In this document: piece after piece, positions 39,788 to 51,900 of the stretch
Layout: every line of letters begins with the position of its first letter
Position numbering within the stretch: position 1 is the first letter of the stretch
Assembly (NCBI GenBank): GCA_038380795.1
Contig: CM076260.1
Coordinates: forward strand, 33,328,634 to 33,392,633
DNA: 64,000 bases
DNA from: Pyrocephalus nanus
Lineage: Eukaryota; Chordata; Aves; Passeriformes; Tyrannidae
Direction of reading: 5' to 3'
The notes under the pieces: model-generated
Database searches by the model: none
Told to the model about the DNA's origin: nothing
The model's input: the letters and a program-made list of their open reading frames with translations, nothing else
Translations under genes and position numbers: made by a program

Positions 39788-40799
39788 GCTGAGTTCAGAG
39801 TTTTCGTGTATCAGAGATGTGCACCTTTTAATCACTTGTAGAAAGCTATCTGACTTCTGTGATGATGTGAGTACATAATTTGGGCCTCCTGTGGTTAAAA
39901 ACATTGCTTTTTCAGTAATTGATTGAGTTAAAAGATGCAGTTGTAATAATCTCTACCATGCACATAACATTTTTTGGATGGAGAAATATCCACTGTGATA
40001 AAATAACAGGTTGGATTTTTTTTTTGTTAAACTGTTCATATATTTTGTATTTAATGTGTGCAAACAGTCTAACAAAAAGTAAGCAGAAATAATTAAATTA
40101 TAATTGATCCCATGGTGAGGCTATTACTCATTATTGCTTTTCCTGAACATCACAGTATAGATGACATAATAAAATTAGCTGCTATTAATTTCAAAGAAAA
40201 TACTACATATCAGTTTTAAATACAGAATTATAGTGATGCATACAAGAATTGTGCAGTGAAAACTGTTGAAACTCTTGCAGCCAAGTGATTCCATTTTGCA
40301 GAAATGAATTTCTGGTTTGACTTGTGGTAGTACATGCTACTACTTGAATTAAATATGAAAGAAAATTCTGCTACCGAAGTTTGCATTACTGTGCTAGTAC
40401 TGTGATCAGAATAAAATGTATTTCTGAGCATACAAACATGTATTGCAAAAGAAAATGTCTGCTCTAATCTGACTGAAGCCTGGTAGTTAAGTAAAAATGC
40501 AGAATATCTTTTTAAAAAAGTTTTAAAATGTTAAATAAAATGGAATTTTGGTTTGTTGTTGAAGTTTTATAGGCTACACAGTTTTTTAGTTATGGGGGTA
40601 GTTTTTCTTTCATCAGCCCTAAAGTATTTATTATGCTTGTATTTTGTATTATTAGAAACAAGTCCTCCTCAGTGACATTTTAAAATATTTTCTGCAAAAA
40701 AGAAAAAAAACCAAACCTGCTTGTTTGCATATGTTCCAGTGTTTTACAGTGGGATGTGGTTCTGCGTAAGTTAGTACCACTCTGAGTCATGAGCTGGGC

Positions 40800-41250
40800 C
40801 TGCTGCTAAAAATACGATGAAGATCACTTACTCCTGTGGAAGTAAATCAGAGTAATCTGACTTGAAAAGCCCTTTGCAGCATTTGAAGTGTATTGCAAGT
40901 GTGAGATCCCAGTCCTTCATTAGCGTGCTCACAGGTATCGTGTCGGCTTCAGTGGGGAGGGCAGTGCTCGCTGCCTTCCAGTTACTCGCCACTTCAAAAA
41001 AACGAGAGGTATGAGTGCTAATTATCAGCCCTTGCACAATCTGTATCTTAATATGGTCCTGCTTTGCAGTAGTTAAGGTTGAGCAGCACTGAGGCGTATA
41101 AATAGAGCCAGTGACTGGCAGTGTTTCAAAACAAGGCTGAAATAAATTATGAAACACATAAGGGCCAATGTATAGGTGACGTCTGTTCCTGACTGAATGT
41201 GACAGCATTAATATCACGGCCCATATCACAGCGACAGTAAACACTTAAAA
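40800..41250. promoter_or_regulatory. CpG-retaining, repeat-free block (candidate conserved noncoding element or enhancer)
   Basis: Roughly ten CpGs occur between 40921 and 41235, against very few in the flanks, and no recognised repeat covers it. The block has mixed composition with motifs such as ATAAATAGAGCCAG and AATATCACGGCCCATATCAC. A 138-codon minus-strand frame (40828-41244) is open across it. The predicted protein has no recognisable domain; a hydrophobic start (FTVAVIWAVILML) is the only feature. I favour noncoding constraint over a gene, on composition alone. Confidence 0.35.
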
Positions 41251-43749
41251 TGCTGATTGAAGCCATTAGGAAGAAATACTGAAAATCTCTGAGTTTGGGA
41301 TAACATTAGGAAAGGCTGTGTTTCATGGTTTACTGGATGTACAGATCTGACAAGCTATTTGCTTGTGGTGACTGAGTTAAACACATGTATGTTTCCTTTG
41401 CTTTCCCCTTCATCGCAAGCAAAGGCAGGAAAGCCTTTACATTCTTAAAAATGCTGAAAGGTTATTCAATAGAGAATGATATGAAGCATGTTCTCCCTGA
41501 GAGAGGAAAGTACAACCTGAGCAGCCACAAATGCCAGAACAAAGAAGGTTGTTCAAAGTATAAAAACACCTCAAACCTGTCTGTCAGAACTAAAATCTCC
41601 TCAGGTACAAATTTATTGGCTAGAATGGAGTCTCACTGGATATTACAAATGTGTTAAATATGCTTTTGAATAGAGCATCATTTTGAACAAAACCCAAAGG
41701 TAGTATCTTTTCCCTCTCCCCTTTGATATCTTTTGAGGGCTAGAAGGAAACCCTGTTTCTCTTTAAGAACTGTCATTTACACCACTTCAATTGCTGGAGC
41801 CTTACAATTTGCTTGGAAATAGCTGCACTGTGCAATAGCTTTATTCCTTGATACTGACAGTTTCTGCAAAGGCAGAGAGACAAATTCCTGGCTGTGTTCC
41901 AGGCAACTTCACTGCTTTCTCCAGTCAGTTGCAAAATATTCTAATCTGTGTTTGCTTTTAATTCTGTTACAATTTACTAGCAGTAGATCTGTTAAAAACA
42001 CAAAACAGTTGAGGAAAATGGCTAAGATAAGGAAGATGGCTGAGAAGGAGAAAAGAATGGATGAATATGGGTTCAGATTTTACTGATAATTTTCAAGTTT
42101 GAAAATAAAAAGTGAAATAAATATTGTTTTGATGTGCTTCCAAAATGGAAGAGTAACTCCTAATTTTTTTTCACTGTAAATTTTTTCTCTTTTGTTTTTT
42201 GGGGGATGTTTTGTTCTTCCTTAGGTTTCAACTGGACTAAGTTACATGAACGATGCTGATCTGCTGGTGTACATCAATCACAAAAAATTATGACAGTCTT
42301 CACATTAAGCTTCCTATATAGGGACTTTGTTTTCCTATCCATTTCAACAAAATGTTTTTTTAGATAACAAAAAATTATAGGAAAAACTAATTTTTGGGAA
42401 ATGTGTCCCAACATGCTGCTTTCATACTCTTCTCTTCTTACCATGCATACAAAACCCACAGGTTTAGGGTAGCCATTCTGCTAGCCTAGTCATACTTGTG
42501 CTTGCAAAACCCACAAGTTTAGGGTAGCTATTCTGCTAAAGAACCTGTGTTTGGTGCTAAAAATGAATATGAATTGGTTATTATTGTTTCATAGCTTCTT
42601 TTGGGCTGAAAAGGGTGTGTTCATGCTACTGTTCTGGGCCATTTTCCCTGCTTTCTCATTTGTACTTGGTAATGTGAGCTGTAGCTCTCTAGAAGATCAT
42701 TAGCAGATCTTGGGGATATTTTCACAGCTGTGGCCACTCTTCCTTCCAGTTTTGTGTGCCTTGCCAATGGGCACGGGAGGGAAATAACGGCTTTTGATTA
42801 ACAAAGAAATGCATGATCTTGTACTCTGCATTTACAGGGTTTAAAGTATCATATATTGAAATTCAAGAGTGTTATGTTAGCAGAAGGCATGAATGTTTGG
42901 TGCCTCTGTCATGCAATGCCTGGGACTGTGCCCATTGTAGCAAAGAATGTTAATTAGAGAAAGCAGGGCAGTGAGGGCTTAGATTTGTCTCAGTTCTCAC
43001 AATAAATCCATATCTGTTATTTTAGAAAGTTTTCAAATCATAAAAGCTTTTTGCAAAAGGTTGTCCAGTGTCTAATAACCCTACAGTCCTGATGTCAGTG
43101 ACTACGCAAGCAGGCTTTCTGGTTTACTTTGCACTTCCCCATATACAATGCAAACAGATAGCTAATGACTGGGTAAATACAATGGGAATGTACTTTGTGC
43201 ACTGTGTGTTCTGAGCTTGAGTGTTTTGGTCTTTATTTTGTTTGCCTATTTTTATATTCTTTCACAAGCACATTTTGTAATGATGGAATATTACAGAGTT
43301 CCTAGTACAGTACAGAGGCATAACACAAGGAATATATTGTACTCACTCTCTTTAAATCCAAAATCTTTGCCGATGCCAATTATTTTTGGCTTTTATTCTT
43401 TTGAACTAATATAGATGAACAGGGGTTATGTGTTATGATTCATTAGCACAAGAGTGTTCATTTAAAGCAAGAAAAAAACTCAGACAAAAATGCATCTGTT
43501 TTCTTTTCCTAGCCTTCTAAGCTGTTTTTTAAATGAAAATCCATGAAGAGTCTAAATATGTGAAAGAAAAGACAATGAGAGCTGAGGAAGAAGTCATTAG
43601 CTGAAAACTACTAGCAGTTATAGTATTAACCCCCGAGGATTGTATTTGTGTCATGTAAGGAATATGATTTACAAAATCACCAGAAAAAAAGACATTGAAA
43701 GCAAAGTCTTTAAAACCAATATGATCTTGGACTTCCTAACACTGTGCAG
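41251..43749. other. Intronic stretch with a small tandem duplication
   Basis: Apart from the 55-bp duplication at 42450-42538 nothing is recognised. The frame at 41385-41657 (+, 90 codons, Lys/Ser-rich) has no domain. Confidence 0.7.
42450..42538. repeat. 55-bp tandem duplication (two 34-bp copies, two mismatches)
   Basis: Copy 1 at 42450-42483 and copy 2 at 42505-42538 both read CAAAACCCACARGTTTAGGG then TAGCYATTCTGCTA, differing at two transitions. The offset is 55 bp. This is a local duplication, fairly recent given the small divergence. Confidence 0.95.
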
Positions 43750-44275
43750 CTCATTGCCCAGCAGGATTTTTAGCTTCTTTTGTGCAGGGCTGCTTTCCAG
43801 CCAGCTGCACCTAGCTTGCAGTGGTGGTCAGAGTGCTTGGGTCCTGGGTGCAGGACTTGTGCTTCATGAGATGCTTGTCATTCTGTTTCTCTGTCATTCT
43901 CTGCTTCTGTCATCCTTACGAGGTGCCTCTGAGTAGCTGTTCCATGTCCCAGCTTATCAGTCCTTTCCCCCCCTAGTTTGGCTTCACCTGTAATCTTGCT
44001 GTGTGCACTCCATCCCATCATGAAGGTTGGTAATAAAGCTATTTATGAATACCTGTCCCTGAGGAATACATCTGCTAATCAGCTGCCAATTGGATTTTGT
44101 TCCTCTGGTCCAGGTTCCCTTTGAACCCAACTGATCCAGACAGTTTTCAACCCATGCTTCCTTTTTCAACTTGTTCCTTTATAGGAACTTGATGTTAGGC
44201 TGACTGGCTTACACTTGCAGAATCACATTTCTGTAGATCCACCTTCTTGCCCTGCCTAAAACTGTGAATTAATTA
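43750..44275 (-). repeat. Decayed CR1 ORF2 fragment, antisense
   Basis: On the + strand the order of landmarks follows the reverse complement of CR1 ORF2: GCAGGGCTGCTTTCCAGCCA (43785-43804), GGGTGCAGGACTTG, a CATCATGAAGGTTGGTAATA block, CAGTTTTCAACCCATGCTTC (44142-44161), GGCTGACTGGCTTACACTTG, and CCACCTTCTTGCCCTGCCTA. Each resembles the conserved CR1 blocks in the right order but with many substitutions, so this is an old copy. The short frames at 43640-43936 (+) and 43984-44169 (-) are by-products. Confidence 0.72.
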
Positions 44276-47129
44276 CATTGCTATGCAAATCATATACCTA
44301 CCGTGTCTTATTCCTGCAATCATACAAGATTTAAGGAAGAAATCAGCTTTTATAGATCTGTCTGTGGTACCAGGGAGTCCCTCTAGGCAAAAAAATCAAC
44401 CCTGTGTCAGCCACCTGATTTAGTTTAAAGGTTGTGCTGGGTTTTGTTTATACAGTACCCAGTGGCCTGAATGAAATGTATTGGCAGAAGTGCATAGGCT
44501 AGACTGTTCTTACATAACTAATTTTCCTAATTAATTTGGAATATTATGGTGAAAAGAAAACTAATGATAGCATTTCTGAAAAAAACAAACAAACAAAGAA
44601 AACACCAAACCCAGTTCAATGCTTAGCAGTTATTGTGTCAATATGAAAAGCTGCAGTGACCATATGAGACTGGAATGCTTTTACTATGTATTGTGTTAAC
44701 ATCTTTCACTACCTAAATTAACTCTCAGCTGGTCTGCCAAGCCCAGTCATCATCAAACAAGTCAATTTGGATTTTGTTTGAACATTATCCTGACATACTT
44801 ATCTTTGAGGCTCAAACAATGACACTTTGAGATATTTGTAAAAGATAAGCTAAATTAATATTGTATTATTTTTGAGGGAAGGAAGGTATTTATTTTGGAA
44901 GTTTGATAGGCTGCAGGGATGCATGGTTTTCAGCATCAGATTTCTCGGAAGGTTTTCTTACATTGCATTCCTTTGCAACAGCTGGAATTGGCCTCAGAAA
45001 GTGGACAAAGGAAGCAGTTCTCTGAAGAAAATTTGGAAAAAGTTCTCTCCTAGATTCCTAGTTTGTATATTGTTGGCTGATTTAGATAAAATAGAACTTT
45101 AGTTTGGAAAGTTTGGGAGCCCGTGATGTGTTTGTGTGGGAATAATTATGAAAAGCACAGCATTGTAGCATGGATGTCCATCTGGTATCTGGGGTTATTT
45201 GTACGTATTTCTCCTGATCAGTTCCTTGATGCTGGATAAACCTTGGCTGCCACTGACAAACAGCTTTCACTTTGTCTCCTACTTTCTGGTGTCAATAGTT
45301 TCTATGGAGTTTTAGTATATGAATCCATTTTATCTTTGGGATAACTGGAAGCTATCTGTGTAAAACATAGTTGTTCTGTATGGGGCAACAGCCTAGATGT
45401 TCTGGAGAGCACTTCAGGTCGCCACACTATCAAGTTATATGGTTGTGTGACATAATTAATGATTAGATTTTGTTTTCTTACTTTCTGTTTTTAATGTACC
45501 TTTCTTATTTTCATTTTTGCCTTTCCTCAAATTCATCAGTATTCAGTTATTTTAGAAGCTCTTTCAAATATTCTTGGAAGGAAAGCAATCATATGGTCTC
45601 ATTTACAAGAAAATATTTTAAAATGATCTAAGGAAAACCTGTAATGATAAACTGATTTGTTTTTAACTCACTCTACAAAAAATAATTAGGGAATTATTTT
45701 GAAGTGGCAAGTAAAACCGTTACTGTCTTAAGATAAATTGCAGAGTAAGCAAGTGCACTTTGTAAGGGATTTTGCAGAACGCAGCCCAAAATCTTTATGG
45801 AAGTTGCAGAGGTTCTGTGAATTAAAATGCAGCCTACACCTCCTAAACCTTGGCAGTATTGGCAGGCAGCTAATTGATCTTGCTGAGACTTCTTCTCTAG
45901 GTGGGTGCTCATCAACAATTATTATGTAGTCATATTGAATTAGTGCATAACTGAGCTCCACTGCTCATGTAATTTACCTCCACTTGACATCAGTGGAATC
46001 AATAAAAATGTCAGCAATTGAAAATAAGTTCTTTAAACTTTGAGTTGTTATAGAAAGCTTGTTAGCTTCACTTACAAATGATAGCAATATAGCTGACCTT
46101 TATAGCTCAGCATAACAGATGTGTGTTTCTTTGAGATTGGTGTATTTACTTATTTTGCATCACTTAAAAAATGGAAATAAAATTGTTTAATAACACTCAA
46201 AGCAAATGTTGAATTTATTACATTTGTGACTATTTTCTACTCTTACACTACATATGTCTATGCTTGAATGGGACTGTTCTCCAGAGGCAAATGTGCTGCT
46301 TCTGTAATTGAATATTAGCCAATAGTTTACAGTTGTATTGTGGATAGACAGTTTCTTCATGCAAGCTACTTCGTCAGACAGAGTTTTAGTCAATTAAGGT
46401 CAGATTTGTCTCATCCAATTCTTTTAATAGCAGATGAAACAGAATTTTACAGAGAAGAGCTGACCCTTTTCTAAAATCCATTGACATATGCAGAGGGTGT
46501 TTAATCTCTGATGTGTCTTTATTTCCTTTCTAGAGTACGTTGATGCTAAGTTGGTTAGGATGCCTGACTTAAGCTGAAGTTAGAGAGAAGTTCTACTCTT
46601 AGAGGGAAGAAATAACAGATAGCTGAACTAAACAGAAGCTGCATATTTTACAAAAGATGATTTATTAATTCCATGTCTGATTACAATTACATGTTAAAAA
46701 TCCCTAATTTTGTGTAAGGAGTGCTAATGTCATCTATTCAGACAGTTAATAAACATTTTAAAGACATTACATTGTTTTCAGGAATATTTTGCTTGGTTTA
46801 AGTGTTGAAAGGAGACGTTAATAATAAATTGTTTGCGACTAACACTTGAAGACACTCTGGTTTGTCTATTCAGAGTCAAACAATTTGTCTTCAGAGTAGA
46901 CATTCATTGCCCAATAAAGGAGGACTATTACACTGTTTCAAAGAACAGTTGTATACTTAGGATAACCTCAATATTTTTAACAAGATAAAGAATGCATTTA
47001 GAACTGAGATTAATGAAGATGAGGTGTGGAGGAGATTAGCTTTAAAATGCAGAGGAAGTTAAGAATTTTGCACTGAGGGCGGTATCTAATAGTAGTATGA
47101 CATGAGCTATAACCTTAGAAACAGCATTT
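44276..47129. other. Intronic stretch, nothing recognised
   Basis: AT-rich, with overlapping small frames at 45694-45961 on both strands that reflect local composition rather than a gene. Confidence 0.7.
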
Positions 47130-48910
47130 GTGAGCACAGGAGTAGGAGGTGCACCCAGACAGAGGAACTACTCTGCTCAGTGACAGAGCTCCAGGAGAAG
47201 GTGAGTGATTAAAGAATGTCAGGGAGTCAAGAGAAAGAGTAGACTACTGAAACTGCACCCTGCTCGTCCCTGAGCTGTGCCCAACAGGCAGACAGGGCTC
47301 ATGACATGGAGGATTCCCTGTCCTCTCTTTACCTGGCTAAACATGATGACTCAAGGACAGGGAACAATGGTGACAAGTTCCTACCTCTGTGACTGGCCCA
47401 CCTCCCCAGGTGCTCTGACATAATAGATATGAGGCTCTGCAAGTGGAACTGATGAATAATGAGGATGATGGTTCATCTAGCACGGAGGTGTCACAGAGGT
47501 TAGTCAGCCTATGCTCCATGTCAAAACTGCTTTCATAAAGAAAAAAGGGTGGGTCATTGTCATAGGAGACTCCCTCATGAAGAGAACAGAATACCCCATT
47601 ATGCAGACCAGATCCAAGTTTGCTGCCTTCCTGGAGCCTGGGTTAACAATGTGATGAGAAAACTTCTTGCCCTAGCACAGCCCTCAGATTTTTTGTCCAT
47701 TGTTGGTTTTTCAGGTAGGCAGCAATGGAGTTGGAACAGGAAGTCCAAGTGCAATCAGGAGAGACTTCAGGCCTTTGAGACAATTAGTTAAGGGATCAAA
47801 AGCAGAAGTAGTGTTCACCTTTATCCTTCCAGTTGCAGAGAATGATGAGGGAAGAAAAAGGAAGAGCCAACTCTGAGCCTGGGGTCACTGGCAGAATTTC
47901 CATGGTTTTTTTGATCGTGGGTTGGTGACATGACCTGCTGTCTCTGAACGGAGAAGGACTGTGGGTGATATGATAGCTGGAGGCTGTTTTGGGCACAGTG
48001 ATCACAAAATAATTGTGAAGTTTTGGTTCTTGAAGAAGTAAATGGGGAGAATCAGCAGAATGGCTACCTTGGATTTCCAGAGGGCAGGTTTTGACCTGTT
48101 TAGGAGATGTGTCGAGAGAGTCCCTTGGGAGGCAGTCCTGAAGGTCAGAGGGGTCCAGAAAAGCTGGATATTCTTCAAGAGGGAAACCTTAAAGCTGGAG
48201 GGGCAGGCTGTCTCCATGTGCTGAAAGACAAGTTGGCAGGGAAGAAGGCTGACCTGGCTGAACAGGGAGCTTGGCCTGGAACTTAGTGGGGAAAAAAAAA
48301 GAGAGTTTATGACCTCTGAAAGAAGGGGCAACAACTCAGGAGGACTACAAATATGTCATGAAATTATGCCGGAAGAGAATTAGAAGGGTCAAAGCCCAAT
48401 TTGACCCTAATCTGGCTACTGCCATAAAAGGCAATAAAAAACATTTCTGTAAATACATTGGCAACAAAAGGAAGGCTAAGGAGCATCTCCATCCTTTATT
48501 GGATATGATGTAAAACAGTGACAGGGGTTGAGGAAAAAACTGAGGAAATCAATACCTTTTTTCCCCAAGACCTTAATAGTAACACCAGGTGTTCTCTGTG
48601 TACCCCTGAGGTGGAAGATGGGGATGGGGAGCAGAATGAAACTCCCATAATCCAAGAGAAAATGGTCAATCACCTGCTACACCACTAATACACACACAAG
48701 TTTATGGGGCTGGATGGGATCCACCCAAGGGTATTGATGGAACTGGCTGAGGTGATCACCGAGCTCTCTGAAACCTTGTTGCTCGCTACAAGTGCCTGAA
48801 AGGAGGTTGTAGCCAGGTGAGGGTTGGTCTCTTTTCTCAAAGCAAGAAGTGATAGGACAAGAGAAAATGACCTCAAGTTGCAGCAGGGAAGGTTTAGGTT
48901 GGATTTAAAC
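47130..48910 (+). repeat. CR1 LINE with parts of ORF1 and ORF2, internally deleted, sense
   Basis: This is the longest element here. Landmarks in order: an ORF1 coiled segment (TELQEKVS, near 47190); the ORF1 esterase-like block VIVIGDSLMKRTEYPIMQT, with the GDS triplet at 47565-47573; a tail of ORF1; a jump into the end of the ORF2 endonuclease (GHSDHKIIVKF, near 48000); the linker with VPWEAVLKVRGVQKSWIFFK (48100-48170) and NKKHFCKYIG-like sequence; the RT-proximal GLDGIHPRVLMELAE (48705-48750); then a jump near 48786 to the far C-terminal end (CLKGGCSQVRVGLFS, DRTRENDLKLQQGRFRLDL). Most of the endonuclease and essentially all of the RT core are missing, and frameshifts and stops are frequent. 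It cannot encode a working enzyme. The short frames at 47549-47791, 48042-48224 and 48824-49024 belong to it. Confidence 0.88.
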
Positions 48911-51900
48911 ATGCAAGAGGACTATATCAGGAAAATATATTCTGTTGTTGAGAGGTATTCTTCTATATCACTGAGGCTTTTCCACAAATGTTTTGTTATG
49001 GAGATTTGCATCGTATGGTTGTAATTATGTTGACACTTTTCTGGATTTTGAAAAGTTTTTGCTTCATTGAAAACACAATTTCTGGAGAATGAGACTAAGA
49101 TTAAGAATAAAGCATACTTAAAACTTTAAAGGCTGGTCTTAATTTTTTGCTCAGGTTCGTAAGATCCACATTGCTCTGTGGGTGCCAGATTTTATAAGTG
49201 AGCAGATTTTACAATTCAGCAGACTTAAGAATGGTCTTCTGTATTTGAATTCTTGAAAATCATGATGTTTGCAATAATCTGCTGTGCAAATGCTGTTGGT
49301 GCTTTGATTTTATCATGTGCTATAACCTCTAACTACTCAGCTTGTTGGAAAAGCTGATTCAGACTTAGCAGAGCAAAGCATTTGAGCTGGTTGGAACCAC
49401 TGACGGTTTTGTTTCTGTGGCTGGGAAATGGTGAGCGACCCATTACTTATGTTCCTCCTGAGAGTCTTCACCCTTAAATTTTAAGAAGACAGAATTCCTT
49501 CTCAGCTCAGAGGTACTTAGTATTTACAGCAAGAGAGTTGAAAAGTGGGATTTTCAGCTGCAAAATATGGATATTTATGCTTTAAACTGAGGGAGGCCAG
49601 AGTCATTAATCCCAATCATCTAGGTACTGAGTGGTGTCATAGAATGGGGAAGTCCTGGAGCCAGCATATGGCACTAGAGAAGTGGGAAAAGGTTTGATCT
49701 TCAATGTAAGACAGATAGATTAAAGATGCTGCTGTGCAGATAACCATGCTGATAGTCAAGTGTACTACAGTGAAATAAACTGTTGAGGATTTCCACACCA
49801 CAAAAGTATTTTTGTACTTTTCCTTTTCACACTGTAGCACTTTTTGTCATATGGGAGATTTTAGTACTAGTTCTATGCAGTTCTTTGGCTAGGCAGTTCT
49901 TCGGTATTCCTCTGTGGCACTCTTGATTTAAGACATGCTCTACGGTGACATCTACCAGCATGTATTAATTTATTGCCCTGTATGAAAAATAAAGATTTAC
50001 TTCGCTATGCAGGCAACTGGGTGACCAGGGCTCATGGTAATTCCATACACTCTGTATTCATTTTTGTATGTTCTTTATGACTCAAGTTAACTTCAGTTTA
50101 GTGTTGGTAACTTTTTATATAAAGGGTACCTAATTTTTTATTCGATTGTTGCTTAACTGTACAACTGCTTGGGGCAGGTAAATGAAGGATTGGAGGTTTT
50201 GGTGCCATAAGCTTGCCCTGCAGTCGCAGAGCAAAAGTCTCAGTCACGCAGAGCGCCTGGGGTCTGCCGTGCCCCCAGGAGGGCCTGTCTTCTCCCTCAA
50301 ACTGCGAGGAGGCTTCAGACAACTAGCTCAAACCAGATGCTGGCTTTAAAATAGCCAGTTGGGGTTAGAAACTGCCCACTTTGTTGGACAGATTTCAGAT
50401 ATTTTGTTGACAAAACAGTTTAAAATTAAATATTTTACTGTCCAAAGTGCATTTTGAAATTCTTTCAGGTAATACTCAGCTGCGGTTGCTGCCATTCCCC
50501 TCTGGGTAGTACAGTAACACAAATTTATTCAGTGGTTTCTGAGTAACAAACCCTGCTTTTAGATGACTTAAAGCTGCCAAACTGGGGGTTCAGTGCTTGC
50601 TTTGTGACTTGGGGGACTGAATTGTGCAACCCAAGGCTGGAGGATGATCACTAGCTATCCCTGCCTGCTCAGTGGAGGGGAGGGCTCTGTCCCCTAAAGA
50701 AATGTGGGAGATGCCCACTGTGAGGTATCCACGCTGAGGAGCTTTGCCAGTGACTGTAGTGGTGCACTTACTTCTTGAAATGTGTCCCGAGCAAGGTGGA
50801 AGTTTCGGGTCTGGAAGTTGCCTAGGGAATTTGAAGAAGGAGTTTGGCTTGAATTCAGAAATAATTTTGGAAGAGGGCCCTCAAAATTGATTTTATTGAA
50901 GCAAGTTTTTGATGAGTGGAACGGATGGCTTTTCTCAGGAGCTCCCTGAGACCAGTGGGTGAAGCAGACCAGTGGCTATATTAGAATAAATTGAATTACA
51001 ATAAGTATAAAGCAAAATCTGTTGTCTCAGCTTTTACAGTTTTGATCAGATATCACAGAAATGTGAATATTTGATTGTGTGTATGTCTATCTTCTTCGAT
51101 GGCCAAAATACCTGTGGAGCTGAACTGTGTCATACCCAAGGGCAAAAAAAACCAAACCAGGGAGTTGTTTTCCAAAAAAATGTTTCTTGCTTTTTCTTGC
51201 AGTTTAGTGTGCTGTAACATGTTCAATCAGTAATATAAGTTATAGAGTTTAGTGCATTAGTATGTTTTGTACTGTTTCTTTCACAAAAAAAAATTCAGAC
51301 CTAACCCTTTGTGTTGTTTGTTGCTGTCATCTCTGACTTAGGTCTGAGAGTTTTCAGTAAACATGGAAAGCATTTTCACAGCTCACAGGGCTGGAGTTTT
51401 TAATCTCTATGCAACATTAACTTTTTTTTGACTATTCTGAGCCAGTCCTTTTGTTTACATTGTAGAAAGAATTCAAAGTGGTAATTAGTGAAAGTAAGAA
51501 TGAAAGAATTCATTGTGCTTTTCTATATAAATATTAATAACAATTATGAAATATATTCTAAAGAAAATGTATGGATTTATTTTTACCTCATTAATATAGT
51601 ATATTTCTTTTCATATTTTGATACTAAAAAAATAATAGATTACCTCTAATTCTTTTTATGTTTACACCAGGCATATTTGCCAACTGTCACTATTTCATAT
51701 AAGTATTTTTAAACCTAATTTTCTATAAGCACAGCATAAGATGATTGCAATTTGATTTAATTGCTTCCATGTGCTCTGGTTTGTAGTAACACTACAGCTT
51801 TAAAATCTGAAAGCCATTCTCATGCCTATTTCATAGCATGAGATTTTACAGTAAATTATGGAACGTAAATACACAACTTAAATACCGGACTGTAATTTTA

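Larger units (their letters stand above)
27311..40799. other. Long intronic stretch with only simple repeats recognised
   Basis: About 13.5 kb with no clear transposon. A GC-richer part at 29260-29560 and another at 33400-33560 stand out from AT-rich flanks but match nothing I know. Frames at 34183-34500 (-, 105 codons), 35015-35317 (+), 35562-35846 (+) and 37228-37602 (-, 124 codons) have no recognisable domain or splice support. Confidence 0.65.

Noticed and set aside
40746..40772. TTACAG followed by TGGGATGTGG and later GTAAG, resembling part of the preceding BCKDHB exon (PWDVDT)
   Set aside because: The reading does not continue with BCKDHB residues and the site lies downstream of the later exon, so it is a coincidence.
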